Shown here: positions 5,699 to 13,896 of the stretch, one piece after another
How the letters are laid out: each line of letters opens with the position of its first letter
Position numbering within the stretch: the stretch's first letter is position 1
Notes under the pieces: generated by a model
Told to the model about the DNA's origin: nothing
Databases searched by the model: none
The model's input: only the letters and a program-made list of their open reading frames with translations
Position numbers and translations under genes: made by a program
Assembly (NCBI GenBank): GCA_051746205.1
Contig: JBNJEU010000034.1
Coordinates: forward strand, 1 to 18,145
Direction of reading: 5' to 3'
Length of the DNA stretch: 18,145 nucleotides
Source of the DNA: Thiohalospira sp051746205
GTDB taxonomy: Bacteria; Pseudomonadota; Gammaproteobacteria; Thiohalospirales; Thiohalospiraceae

Positions 5699-8515
5699 TC
5701 AGCCGGTGTTGCGCATTCCCGCTGCGATGGCGTTGATGGTGCGCAGCAGCGGGTCCATCCAGCGCTCGCGCTCCGCCTCGCCGACCTCTTCGTCGCGGGT
5801 GCGTTGCAGCAGCCGGAACTGGATGTGGTTGAGGGGATCCAGGTAGGGGTTGCGCCGGATCAGGGAAAGCATCAGCGCCGGGGTCTCCTCCAGCAGTTCC
5901 TCGTGTCCCGCCACGGCCAGGACCTGCTCCATGGTCCGCTGATACTCGTCGCGCACCGCGTCGTAGACGCGCTCGGCGGTGGCGGGGTCCTCGCAGAGGC
6001 CTGCGTAGTAGGCGGCGATGTTCATCTCCGCCTTGAACAGGGACATCTGGGTGTTGGCCAGCAGGCTGCGGAAGTAGGGCCACTCCCGGTACATCTTCTG
6101 CAGTTTCTCGAAGCGGTTCGGGTCGTCTGCCCGCCATGTCTCCAGAGCGCTGCCGATGCCGAACCAGGCGGGCAGGGTGTGGCGCGACTGCGCCCAGGCG
6201 AAGACCCAGCCGATGGCGCGCACCGACGCCTTGGAACGGTCCTGCTTGCTGCGGTGCGACGGCCGCGAGCCGATGTTCAGCAGGCCGATCTCGTTGATCG
6301 GCGTGGCCTCGTAGAAGTAGTCCAGGAAGCCCGGCGTGTCGTCGGTGAGGGTGCGGTAGACGCGTTCCCCCTCTTCGGCGAGATCGTCCATGATGGCGAG
6401 GTATTCGTCGCGATCCTCGCGATACTCGGTGACCACGTTGCGACTCGCCTTCATCAGGCCGGTGACGCCCATGCTGAGTTCGTAGACCGCCGTCTCCAGA
6501 TTGGAGTACTTGTAGGTCAGCACCTCGCCCTGCTCGGTGAACTTGATGCGACCGTTCACGGTGCCCGGGGGCTGGGCGACGATGGACTCGTGGGTCGGGC
6601 CGCCGCCGCGTCCCAGGGTGCCGCCGCGGCCGTGGAACAGGCGCGTCTCGATGCCGCGCTCGTGGGCCAGGCGGGTGATGGACTTCTGGGCGTTGTAGAG
6701 ATTCCAGGAGGAGGAGACGATGCCGCCGTCCTTGCAGGAGTCGGAGTAGCCGAGCATGACCTCCTGGAGATTGCCGGAAGCGGTGAGCAGCTCGCGGTAG
6801 ACCGGCACGTCCAGCAGATTCGCCATCACCGGTTCGACATGGTCGAGGTCCTCGATGGTCTCGAACAGCGGCGCCACCTGAAGGTGGCAGTACCAGCCCT
6901 CGTCGCGGCGGCCCACCAGCCCGGCCAGGCAGCCGAGCAGCATCACCTCCAGAACGTGGCTGGCGGCATGGGTCATGGAGATGACGTACTGGCCGAAGGC
7001 GCGCGGACTGACCTCGTCGCGCATCCGCGCCATGACCTCCAGGGTCTCCAGCGTCTCGCGGTGCTCTTCCGGCATCAGATCGACCTTGAAACCGCGCCGC
7101 TTCTCCGGATCGGCGATGAGCCGGGCCAGCCAGTCGATGCGGCTGTCCTCGTCCAGGGCGCGGTAATCGGGCAGGCTCTCGGCCAGTTCGAACAGGGTGG
7201 CCACCGCCTCGCTGTGGCGGGTGGATTCCTGGCGCACGTCCAGGCGGACCAGGTAGAAGCCGAAGGTCTCGGCGATGCGGATGAGATCCCTCAGCTCGCC
7301 GCGCGCGGAGCGCTCGTCGCCGTGGTGGATCAGCGAATCGCGGATCAGATAGAGGTCGTGGAGGAACTCGTCCTCGTGGTTGTAGGTGTCGTCGAACTGC
7401 CGCTCTTCGGGCCGGTCGTAGAGGCGCGCGTCGACCCGCTCGAGGCTGTGGCGGATGCGGTGGCGCATGATGAAGAGCTTGCGCCGGTACGGCTCGGCGT
7501 CGTAGCGCGCCGGCTGGTCGGCAAAGACATCGGGGAAGCGCTCGTCGTCGGTGGTCAGCGACTCCAGGAATTCGGGCGACGGGTCGCAGAGGGCCCGGGA
7601 GTGGGTCAGTCGGTAGCTGAGGTCGGTGACCCGGCGCAGGTATTCGCGCAGCACCTCGCGGTGCTGGAGGCGTACCGCCAGGGCGGTGGTCTCCGGCTTC
7701 ACGAAGGGGTTGCCGTCGCGGTCACCACCGATCCAGGAGCCGAAGCTCAGGAAGCTCGGCACTTCCACCGGCTGGTCATCGGTGCGGCGCTGGTCACCGT
7801 AGATCCGGCGGACCCCCTTCTCGATGTTGCGATAGGTCTCCGGCACGGCGGTGAACAGGCTTTCGCGGAAGTAGTAGAGACCGTTCTTGATCTCGTCGCG
7901 CACCTGCGGTTTGTGGGCGCGCACCTCGTCGGTCTTCCAGAGCACCTCGATCTGGGTCTGGAGTTCGTCGGTGATCGCCTCGCGCTCCTCCGGGCTGAGT
8001 CGACTGGAGTCGAGCTTCTGGGAGATGAGGAAGATCCGGCGCAGGGACTCCATGATGGTTCGCCGCCGCGATTCGGTGGGGTGCGATGTGAACACCGGCC
8101 GGTAGATCAGGTGGCCGAGCAGTTCCTGGAGCTGGTCGGCGTCCATCCCCTGTTCGCGGAACTGGCGCAGGGTGGCGTCGAAGGAGCCGGTCCACAGCGG
8201 CCCGCCGCGATGCAGCTGGCGGCGGCGTTGATGATGGAAGAAGGCCTCCTCGACCACGTTCACCAGACTGAAGTAGACATTGAACGCGCGCACCACATGG
8301 GCCAGGGTCTGCGGGTTCAGTTCATCGATGAGGCTCATGAGCCGCTGCCGATGGGCGGGATCATCCCCCTTGCGCAGGGCGATGAACCCCTTGCGCAGGT
8401 CCTCGACGGCGCCGAAGACGTCATCACCGGCCTGTTCTCGCAGGACGTTGCCGAGCAGGGAGCCCAGAAGCTTGACGCGTGAACGGAGCTGTTTGTCGGT
8501 CTGCGGTTCGGTCAT
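5699..8515 (-). CDS. ppc: Phosphoenolpyruvate carboxylase
   Basis: PEPC adds bicarbonate to phosphoenolpyruvate to form oxaloacetate, refilling the TCA cycle. From the ATG at 8513-8515 the protein has 938 residues, somewhat longer than the 883 of E. coli. Motifs in order are VFTSHPTES (141-149) with catalytic His145, SFGSWIGGDRDGNP (257-270), MLGYSDSCKDGG (587-598) with the conserved lysine 595, and FHGRGGTLGRGGGP (627-640), the glycine-rich PEP/allosteric loop. It ends in GMRNTG, the invariant C terminus needed for activity. The reading frame stays open upstream to 8704, but that part covers the promoter island and is not conserved. There is no strong ribosome binding site. It is convergent with panD and divergent from pgi. 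Confidence 0.97.
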   Translation of the reverse strand: MTEPQTDKQLRSRVKLLGSLLGNVLREQAGDDVFGAVEDLRKGFIALRKGDDPAHRQRLMSLIDELNPQTLAHVVRAFNVYFSLVNVVEEAFFHHQRRRQLHRGGPLWTGSFDATLRQFREQGMDADQLQELLGHLIYRPVFTSHPTESRRRTIMESLRRIFLISQKLDSSRLSPEEREAITDELQTQIEVLWKTDEVRAHKPQVRDEIKNGLYYFRESLFTAVPETYRNIEKGVRRIYGDQRRTDDQPVEVPSFLSFGSWIGGDRDGNPFVKPETTALAVRLQHREVLREYLRRVTDLSYRLTHSRALCDPSPEFLESLTTDDERFPDVFADQPARYDAEPYRRKLFIMRHRIRHSLERVDARLYDRPEERQFDDTYNHEDEFLHDLYLIRDSLIHHGDERSARGELRDLIRIAETFGFYLVRLDVRQESTRHSEAVATLFELAESLPDYRALDEDSRIDWLARLIADPEKRRGFKVDLMPEEHRETLETLEVMARMRDEVSPRAFGQYVISMTHAASHVLEVMLLGCLAGLVGRRDEGWYCHLQVAPLFETIEDLDHVEPVMANLLDVPVYRELLTASGNLQEVMLGYSDSCKDGGIVSSSWNLYNAQKSITRLAHERGIETRLFHGRGGTLGRGGGPTHESIVAQPPGTVNGRIKFTEQGEVLTYKYSNLETAVYELSMGVTGLMKASRNVVTEYREDRDEYLAIMDDLAEEGERVYRTLTDDTPGFLDYFYEATPINEIGLLNIGSRPSHRSKQDRSKASVRAIGWVFAWAQSRHTLPAWFGIGSALETWRADDPNRFEKLQKMYREWPYFRSLLANTQMSLFKAEMNIAAYYAGLCEDPATAERVYDAVRDEYQRTMEQVLAVAGHEELLEETPALMLSLIRRNPYLDPLNHIQFRLLQRTRDEEVGEAERERWMDPLLRTINAIAAGMRNTG

Positions 8516-8529
8516 GGGGGTCGAGCGCC

Positions 8530-8557
8530 TGGCCAGAGAATAGCCGACCATTATACT
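8530..8557 (+). promoter_or_regulatory. Candidate promoter of pgi
   Basis: TGGCCA (8530-8535, four of six) is 16 bp from TATACT (8552-8557, five of six). The start near 8564 would give a leader of about 85 nt. A second possible -10, TATGAT at 8606-8611, has no matching -35. Four bases of TATACT are shared with the ppc TATAAT on the opposite strand. Confidence 0.45.
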
Positions 8558-8577
8558 GGAAATGGGCACTGGGTCAC
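8550..8577 (-). promoter_or_regulatory. Candidate promoter of ppc
   Basis: On the minus strand GTGACC (8572-8577, four of six) is 16 bp from a perfect TATAAT (8550-8555). The start near 8543 gives a leader of about 28 nt. The -10 box overlaps that of pgi on the other strand. Confidence 0.55.
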
Positions 8578-8648
8578 GGGACTGGCGCCCCCGGGGACCG
8601 ACTTCTATGATGGGTCGCACTGGGCTCGTGCCGAGACAAGGAGATACC

Positions 8649-10337
8649 ATGCCCCGCCTGACCGAACTACCCACCTGGCCCGAACTGCGGGACCATGCCC
8701 GCACCTGGGACGATGTTCACCTGCGCGCGCTGTTCGAGACCGAGCCGGAGCGCTTCGAGTACTTCCACCAGAATTTCGCCGACGCCCTGGTGCTGGACTA
8801 CTCCCGACAGCCGGTGAGCGGCATGACCCTGGCGCTGCTCCAGCGCCTGGCCAGAGAGGCCGATCTCTCCGGTGCGGTGGAACGGCTGTTCAATGGCGAG
8901 GCGGTGAACACCACCGAGGGGCGGGCGGCGCTGCATACTGCTCTGCGCCATCCCGGGCCCGGCCCGGTGTACGCCGAGGGCGAGGACGTGATGCCGGCCA
9001 TCCGGGCGGCGCGGGAGCAGATGCGGCGGACCGTGGCGGCGGTCCACAGCGGTGACTGGCTCGGCGCCACCGGGCGCCCCGTCCGCCACGTGGTGAACAT
9101 CGGCATCGGCGGCTCCGATCTCGGTCCGGCGATGGTCTGCGAGGCGCTGAAGCCGTGGGCGCGTCCCGGGATCGAGGCCCGTTTCCTCTCCAATGTCGAC
9201 GATGGCCATGTCGCCGATGTCCTCGGCGCCGTCGATCCGGAGACGACCCTGTTCATCGTCGCTTCGAAGTCGTTCGGCACCCAGGAGACCCTGACCAATG
9301 CCCGTACTGCCCGCAGCTGGTTGCTGAACGCGCTGGGTGACCGCGATGCCACCGAGGCCGAGGTGATCCGTCGCCACTTCGTCGCGGTCAGCGCCAATGT
9401 CGACGCGGCGGTCGAGTTCGGGATCGATGCCGACAATGTCTTCGCCTTCTGGGACTGGGTCGGCGGGCGCTACTCGCTGTGGTCGCCCATCGGTCTGCCC
9501 ATCGCCCTGGCACTGGGCATGGAGCCCTTCGAGGCGCTGCTGGCCGGCGCTCACGCCATGGACGAGCACTACCGCAACGAGCCGCTGGAGACCAACCTGC
9601 CGGCGACCCTCGGCCTGCTGGCGCTGTGGCAGCACAACGGGCTCGGTGTGGAGAGCCACGCCATCCTCCCCTACGCCCAGAACCTGCGCCTGTTCCCCGA
9701 CTACTTCCAGCAGGGCGACATGGAGAGCAACGGCAAGAGCACGACCCTGGACGGCCGGTCGGTGGACTACACCACCGGGCCGGTGCTGTGGGGCAACACC
9801 GGCACCAACGGCCAGCACGCCTTCTTCCAGCTGCTCCATCAGGGGACTCGCCGGGTGAGCCTCGATTTCATCGCCACCGCCGAACCGACGCCGGTGGCCG
9901 ATCCCGCCCTGGCCACCCCCCTGGCCGAGCACCATCGCATCCTGCTCTCCCACTTCTTCGCTCAGACCCGAGCGCTGATGCGGGGCAAGACGGAAGAGGA
10001 AGTGCGCGCCGAGCTGGCGGCCAAGGGGACCGATCCGGAACGCATCGACGCGCTGGCGCCGCACATGGTCCTGGCCGGTAATCGGCCCAGTACCACCCTG
10101 CTGTTGCGTCGGCTCGATCCGTGGACCCTGGGGGCGCTGATCGCCCTCTACGAACACAAGATCTACACCCTCTCGGTGCTCTGGGGGACCAATGCCTTCG
10201 ATCAGTGGGGGGTCGAGTTCGGCAAGCAGACCGCCGCCCGGGTATTGCCGGCGCTGGAAGCCGGCGGCGACACGGGGGACACCGACTTCGACAGTGCCAC
10301 TCGAGGGCTGCTCCGGCGCTATCGCGACTGGGGCTGA
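8649..10337 (+). CDS. pgi: Glucose-6-phosphate isomerase
   Basis: The enzyme interconverts glucose 6-phosphate and fructose 6-phosphate. The protein has 562 residues (E. coli: 549). INIGIGG-type sequence VNIGIGGSDLGP (149-160) and ASKSFGTQETLTNA (205-218) bind the sugar phosphate. The family signatures DWVGGRYSLWSPIG (269-282) and WGVEFGKQ (520-527) are both present. The expected catalytic residues are Glu359 in MESNGK, His390 in GTNGQHAF and Lys526. AAGGAG at 8638-8643, five bases before the ATG, decides the start. The gene diverges from ppc. Its last 19 bp overlap the end of the SulP gene on the other strand. Confidence 0.97.
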   Translation: MPRLTELPTWPELRDHARTWDDVHLRALFETEPERFEYFHQNFADALVLDYSRQPVSGMTLALLQRLAREADLSGAVERLFNGEAVNTTEGRAALHTALRHPGPGPVYAEGEDVMPAIRAAREQMRRTVAAVHSGDWLGATGRPVRHVVNIGIGGSDLGPAMVCEALKPWARPGIEARFLSNVDDGHVADVLGAVDPETTLFIVASKSFGTQETLTNARTARSWLLNALGDRDATEAEVIRRHFVAVSANVDAAVEFGIDADNVFAFWDWVGGRYSLWSPIGLPIALALGMEPFEALLAGAHAMDEHYRNEPLETNLPATLGLLALWQHNGLGVESHAILPYAQNLRLFPDYFQQGDMESNGKSTTLDGRSVDYTTGPVLWGNTGTNGQHAFFQLLHQGTRRVSLDFIATAEPTPVADPALATPLAEHHRILLSHFFAQTRALMRGKTEEEVRAELAAKGTDPERIDALAPHMVLAGNRPSTTLLLRRLDPWTLGALIALYEHKIYTLSVLWGTNAFDQWGVEFGKQTAARVLPALEAGGDTGDTDFDSATRGLLRRYRDWG

Positions 10338-12166
10338 CCCTCTTCCGCCCGGGGGGCTTCGGCATGCCGCGCAGACGTCTGCCCTTCGTCAGCGACTCCG
10401 TCCGGAGAGGGACGATCGCGGCATTCGCTGAAGATCCGACGGTGGCAGCGGCCGCAGCGCTCACCGTCCAGGCGCTGCGTGATCCCGGCCAGTGCCGCAC
10501 CCTTGGAACTGAACAGGTGGTCGTCACCGAGGGCCGCGACCACGCCGCTGCTCTCGAGGAAGGTGCGCACCGAATGTTTGACGTTGCACAGATAGAGGCC
10601 ACCCCCCTCCTGCTCCAGCCGTTTGCCCTCCTGGATCAGTAGTTCGGCCCCGGCTACATCGACGAAGTTCATGGAGTGGCAGAGCACGAGGATGTGCTTC
10701 TGCTCCGGATTGGCCTCGTTGAACTGCTGGAACTGGCCGGCGACGTGATCGATCGCCCCGAAGAAGAGCGAGCCGTCCAGACGCACGATGCGCAGCTGCG
10801 GACACTGTGGTACCGGTTTGAGGGCGGTATTGACCATGGTGCGGCGCGGATTCCCGGGATCCGGGGCCATGGTGGCAATGGTCGGGCGCGAGGTGCGGCT
10901 GAGGTAGAGCACCAGTGAGAGCATGACGCCGACATAGATGGCGAACTCCAGATGCAGGAAGAGGGTCGCCAGGAAGGTCGTGGCCAGCACGCCGGCCTCG
11001 CTGCGGCTGGTGCTCACGATGTGGCGGATGTGGTGCCAGTCGATGAGATTCCACGCCACCAGCAGCAGGATCCCGGACATTGCCGGGATCGGCAGATAGG
11101 CCGTCAGTGGCGCGATGAGCAGTAGAATGGCGGCCAGCGAGAGTGCTGCGGTGATGGCCGCGAACGGGGTCCGCGCCCCGGCCTCGTAGTTGACCCCCGT
11201 CCGGGTGAACGACCCCGAGGAGGCGTACGAGGAGAAGAAGGCACCGGTGATGTTCGCCAGCCCCTGACCGATGAACTCCTGGTTGCCGTCGATGCGCTGG
11301 TGGGATTTGGCCGCCACCGAGCGGGCGATGGAAACCGCCTCGACCAGGCCCAGCAGGGCCACGGCCAGCGCCGCCGGTGCCAGTTCACGGATGGTGCCGA
11401 GGGAGAGATCGGGCGCCGACAGTGGCGGCAGATGGGCCGGCAGCTCGCCGACCAGCGGGATGCCGTGGCGGTGGGCGTCGAGCAGCAGGGCCACACCGGT
11501 GCCGGCCAGCATCGCCAGCAGCATGTAGGGCCAGCGTGGCAGCAGCCGCTTGAAGAGGATGGCGGTGACCAGGGTCGCCAGGGCGACGGCGAGCACGTGG
11601 GGGTTGAGTTCGGGCAGTTGCCGCACCAGCCCCACCCAGGTCTCCAGGAAGGAGGCGCCCGATTCCAGTTCGATGCCGAAGACATGGCCCAGCTGCGAAC
11701 TCGCGATCAGGATCGCCGCCCCGGCGGTGAAGCCGACCACCACCGTGTGGGAGACGAAGTTGACCAGAGTCCCGAGGCGCACCATCCCGAGCAGCAACTG
11801 GAAGACACCGGCCAGCAGGGTCAGGGTCAGTACCAGGGTGATGTACTGGGTGCTGCCGGGCTCCGCCAGTGGACTGATGCTGCTGAAGACGACGATGGAG
11901 ATCGCCGTGGTCGGTCCCGAGATCAGGTGGAACGACGATCCGAACAGGGCCGCGATGATGGGCGGGATGATGGCGGTATAGAGCCCGTACTCCGGCGGCA
12001 GGCCGGCGATCATTGCGAAAGCGACGCCCTGGGGCAGGACAATGACCGCGCCGGTCAGTCCGGCGAGGATGTCGGCGCGCAGCGTGCCGCGATCCAGCAG
12101 GTGCAGCCAGCGCAGGAAGGGGAACCAGCGGATCCAGCGCACATCGCAGGTCAGGGGTTGTGACAT
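10319..12166 (-). CDS. SulP-family anion transporter with C-terminal STAS domain
   Basis: A 615-residue inner-membrane permease of the SulP (SLC26-like) family, which moves sulfate, bicarbonate or other anions. The membrane domain (about 30-425) contains LPQGVAFAMIAGLPPEYGL (44-62), SGPTTAIS (83-90), GLVEAVSIARS (273-283), GNQEFIGQGLANITGAFF (294-311) and SGSFTRTGVNYEAGA (317-331), all family hallmarks. A STAS domain follows at about 455-565 (MNFVDVAGAELL, 499-510). Beyond it is CGRCHRRIFSEC (571-582), with three cysteines, then a charged tail. GAGGGA eight bases upstream supports the start at 12166. The substrate is not determined by sequence. The nearby ppc consumes bicarbonate, so bicarbonate uptake is conceivable, but the two genes are not in one transcript. 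Its 3' end overlaps pgi. Confidence 0.93.
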   Translation of the reverse strand: MSQPLTCDVRWIRWFPFLRWLHLLDRGTLRADILAGLTGAVIVLPQGVAFAMIAGLPPEYGLYTAIIPPIIAALFGSSFHLISGPTTAISIVVFSSISPLAEPGSTQYITLVLTLTLLAGVFQLLLGMVRLGTLVNFVSHTVVVGFTAGAAILIASSQLGHVFGIELESGASFLETWVGLVRQLPELNPHVLAVALATLVTAILFKRLLPRWPYMLLAMLAGTGVALLLDAHRHGIPLVGELPAHLPPLSAPDLSLGTIRELAPAALAVALLGLVEAVSIARSVAAKSHQRIDGNQEFIGQGLANITGAFFSSYASSGSFTRTGVNYEAGARTPFAAITAALSLAAILLLIAPLTAYLPIPAMSGILLLVAWNLIDWHHIRHIVSTSRSEAGVLATTFLATLFLHLEFAIYVGVMLSLVLYLSRTSRPTIATMAPDPGNPRRTMVNTALKPVPQCPQLRIVRLDGSLFFGAIDHVAGQFQQFNEANPEQKHILVLCHSMNFVDVAGAELLIQEGKRLEQEGGGLYLCNVKHSVRTFLESSGVVAALGDDHLFSSKGAALAGITQRLDGERCGRCHRRIFSECRDRPSPDGVADEGQTSARHAEAPRAEEGQPQSR

Positions 12167-12351
12167 GGAGAATTCCCTCGGTTGAGCTCTGAACGCGGGG
12201 TCCGGTCGGTCGGCCGCGCCCGTCCACCATACGGGATCGGGCGCGCGGATGAGGGTCGCGCGCGGGTGGACGCTCGTGACTCTCGAATTCGATTCGGTCG
12301 ATGCGGTCAATCGTCCATTGTCGCACTCCCCGTCCGCTCCACCAAATGCGT

Positions 12352-12380
12352 TTGAGCTGCCCGCCCCGGCGCGGTAGGCT
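12352..12380 (+). promoter_or_regulatory. Weak candidate promoter of the DUF4870-like gene
   Basis: TTGAGC (12352-12357), the same -35 as at the tRNA gene, is 17 bp from TAGGCT (12375-12380, three of six). The start near 12387 would lie 30 nt before the ATG. The rest of the 250-bp gap (12167-12416) shows no gene. On the minus strand only a lone TATGGT (12226-12231) suggests a sulP promoter. Confidence 0.35.
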
Positions 12381-12416
12381 CCGAGAAACCAGACTGGGGC
12401 GATTCAGGGGGGCGTG

Positions 12417-12782
12417 ATGGCCGAGTGGGGCACAGAAGACATTGGTGAGGAAAAGTACACCACCATCGCCCGGATCATCTATGTCCTTTATCTGGTGGGT
12501 CTGGTCTTCGGCATCACCGCCTTGATCGGCGTGGTGATGGCCGTCATCTATCGCGGCGACGCCCCCTCCGACTGGCTGCGCGAGAACTTCACCTTCCAGA
12601 TCCGCACCTTCTGGATCGGCCTGCTCTACCTGTTCATCGCCTCGGCGTTGACGCCGCTGGGGATCGGCTTCCTGCTGGTGCTGGCGTGGATCGTCTGGGT
12701 GGTGATCCGCTGCGTGAAGGGACTTCAGGCCATTGAGCAAAGACGTTTTCCCGGAAACAGCCGCAGCTGGCTCTTCGGTTAG
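12417..12782 (+). CDS. Small DUF4870-like membrane protein
   Basis: A 121-residue inner-membrane protein of unknown function. Residues 19-45 form one long hydrophobic segment (ARIIYVLYLVGLVFG onward). Two more lie at about 65-82 and 83-100. Between the first and second is RGDAPSDWLRENFTFQIRTF (46-65), and the protein ends VKGLQAIEQ...SWLFG. This pattern, with a short soluble loop containing RGDAPxWL...H/NFxFQIRTFW and a terminal RCVKGL...WLFG, is what I know from gammaproteobacterial DUF4870-type 'transmembrane proteins'. AGGGGGG shortly before 12414 serves either the ATG at 12417 or a GTG at 12414. It is 37 nt upstream of queA and may be co-transcribed. No role can be inferred from the context. 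Confidence 0.85.
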   Translation: MAEWGTEDIGEEKYTTIARIIYVLYLVGLVFGITALIGVVMAVIYRGDAPSDWLRENFTFQIRTFWIGLLYLFIASALTPLGIGFLLVLAWIVWVVIRCVKGLQAIEQRRFPGNSRSWLFG

Positions 12783-12805
12783 AGCACAATACCCGGTGGA
12801 TCGGG

Positions 12806-12811
12806 TACACT
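12806..12811 (+). promoter_or_regulatory. queA: Possible -10 element of queA
   Basis: TACACT lies 8 bp before the queA ATG and would start transcription almost at the initiation codon. The matching -35 region (AGCACA at 17 bp) is weak. The absence of a Shine-Dalgarno sequence before queA is compatible with a very short leader, but read-through from the upstream gene is equally possible. Confidence 0.25.
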
Positions 12812-12819
12812 CCGCGTCC

Positions 12820-13896
12820 ATGCGCCGCCAGGACTTCCACTACGACCTCCCCGACGAGCTCATTGCCCAGAGCCCGGCCGCCGAACGCAGCGCCAGCCGT
12901 CTGCTCGATCTGCGCGGCGCCGTGGCGCGCGATGCCGCCTTCATCGACCTTCCCGCGCTACTGAACCCGGGCGACTGCCTGGTGTTCAACGACACCCGCG
13001 TGGTCCCGGCCCGGCTGCTGGGGGAGAAGGCGAGCGGCGGCCGGGTCGAGGTGCTGGTGGAGCGCATCCCCGGTACCGACCGGCGGGACGAGGAGGCCCC
13101 GGTTCGCGCCTTCATCCGCGCCAGCAAGGCGCCGAAGCCGGGGGCGCGGCTGTGGCTGGAGGACGTCGTGGCCGCCGAGGTGGTCGGCCGCGAGGGCGGC
13201 CATTTCCTGCTCCGCTTCGACGACCCGCGTCCGCCGCTGGCGGTCCTCGAAGCCCACGGCCGTCTGCCGCTGCCGCCCTACATCACGCGCGAGCCGGAGG
13301 CAGTGGACGACGAGCGCTACCAGACCCGTTTCGCCGAGCATCCCGGCGCCGTGGCCGCGCCCACCGCCGGGCTGCACTTCGACGATGAACTGATGACGCG
13401 GCTGGCGGCGGCCGGGATCGCCACCGCCACCGTGACCCTCCACGTCGGCGCCGGCACCTTCGAACCGGTGCGGGTGGAGGATCTCGACGCGCACCGCATG
13501 CACAGCGAGTTTGCCGCCCTGGACGCGGCCACCGCCGAACGGCTGAACGCGGTCCGCGCCGCCGGCGGCCGGGTCGTGGCGGTGGGTACCACCAGCCTGC
13601 GGGTGCTGGAGTCGGCCGGCGAGGCGGGGCGGGTGCGCGCCTTTCGCGGCGAAACCGACATCTTCATCCGCCCGGGCTACGCCTTCGGGGCCACCGACGC
13701 CCTGATCACCAACTTCCACCTGCCGGAATCGACTCTGATGATGCTGGTCTGTGCCTTCGGTGGCCATCAGCGGATGCTGGACGCCTATGCCCACGCCGTG
13801 GCGGCGCGCTATCGCTTCTTCAGCTATGGCGACGCCATGCTGATCCATCCGGACCCCGAAGTGGCCCCGCCGGCCATCACCGAGGAGGGCCCATGA
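12820..13896 (+). CDS. queA: S-adenosylmethionine:tRNA ribosyltransferase-isomerase
   Basis: QueA transfers and rearranges the ribosyl part of SAM onto preQ1 in tRNA to make epoxyqueuosine, after Tgt has inserted preQ1. The protein has 358 residues (E. coli: 356). It begins FHYDLPDELIAQSPA (6-20). It contains NDTRVVPARL (57-66), LPLPPYI (149-155), YQTRFAEHPGAVAAPTAGL (167-185), TLHVGAGTFEPV (206-217), PGYAF...TNFHLPESTLMMLV (285-310) and YRFFSYGDAMLI (331-342). The start at 12820 places the conserved YDLP block at its usual distance. A frame reaching back to 12733 overlaps the membrane-protein gene and is not conserved. There is no clear ribosome binding site. Its stop overlaps the tgt start as ATGA, so the two queuosine enzymes are probably translated together. 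Confidence 0.97.
   Translation: MRRQDFHYDLPDELIAQSPAAERSASRLLDLRGAVARDAAFIDLPALLNPGDCLVFNDTRVVPARLLGEKASGGRVEVLVERIPGTDRRDEEAPVRAFIRASKAPKPGARLWLEDVVAAEVVGREGGHFLLRFDDPRPPLAVLEAHGRLPLPPYITREPEAVDDERYQTRFAEHPGAVAAPTAGLHFDDELMTRLAAAGIATATVTLHVGAGTFEPVRVEDLDAHRMHSEFAALDAATAERLNAVRAAGGRVVAVGTTSLRVLESAGEAGRVRAFRGETDIFIRPGYAFGATDALITNFHLPESTLMMLVCAFGGHQRMLDAYAHAVAARYRFFSYGDAMLIHPDPEVAPPAITEEGP

Noticed and set aside
5804..8482. An 892-codon plus-strand frame antisense to ppc
   Set aside because: It mirrors the PEPC coding frame and has no recognisable domain or ribosome binding site. It is a shadow of ppc.
12283..12292. TCGAATTCGA palindrome in the gap before the DUF4870-like gene as an operator
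   Set aside because: A single 10-bp palindrome without a matching promoter position is expected by chance.
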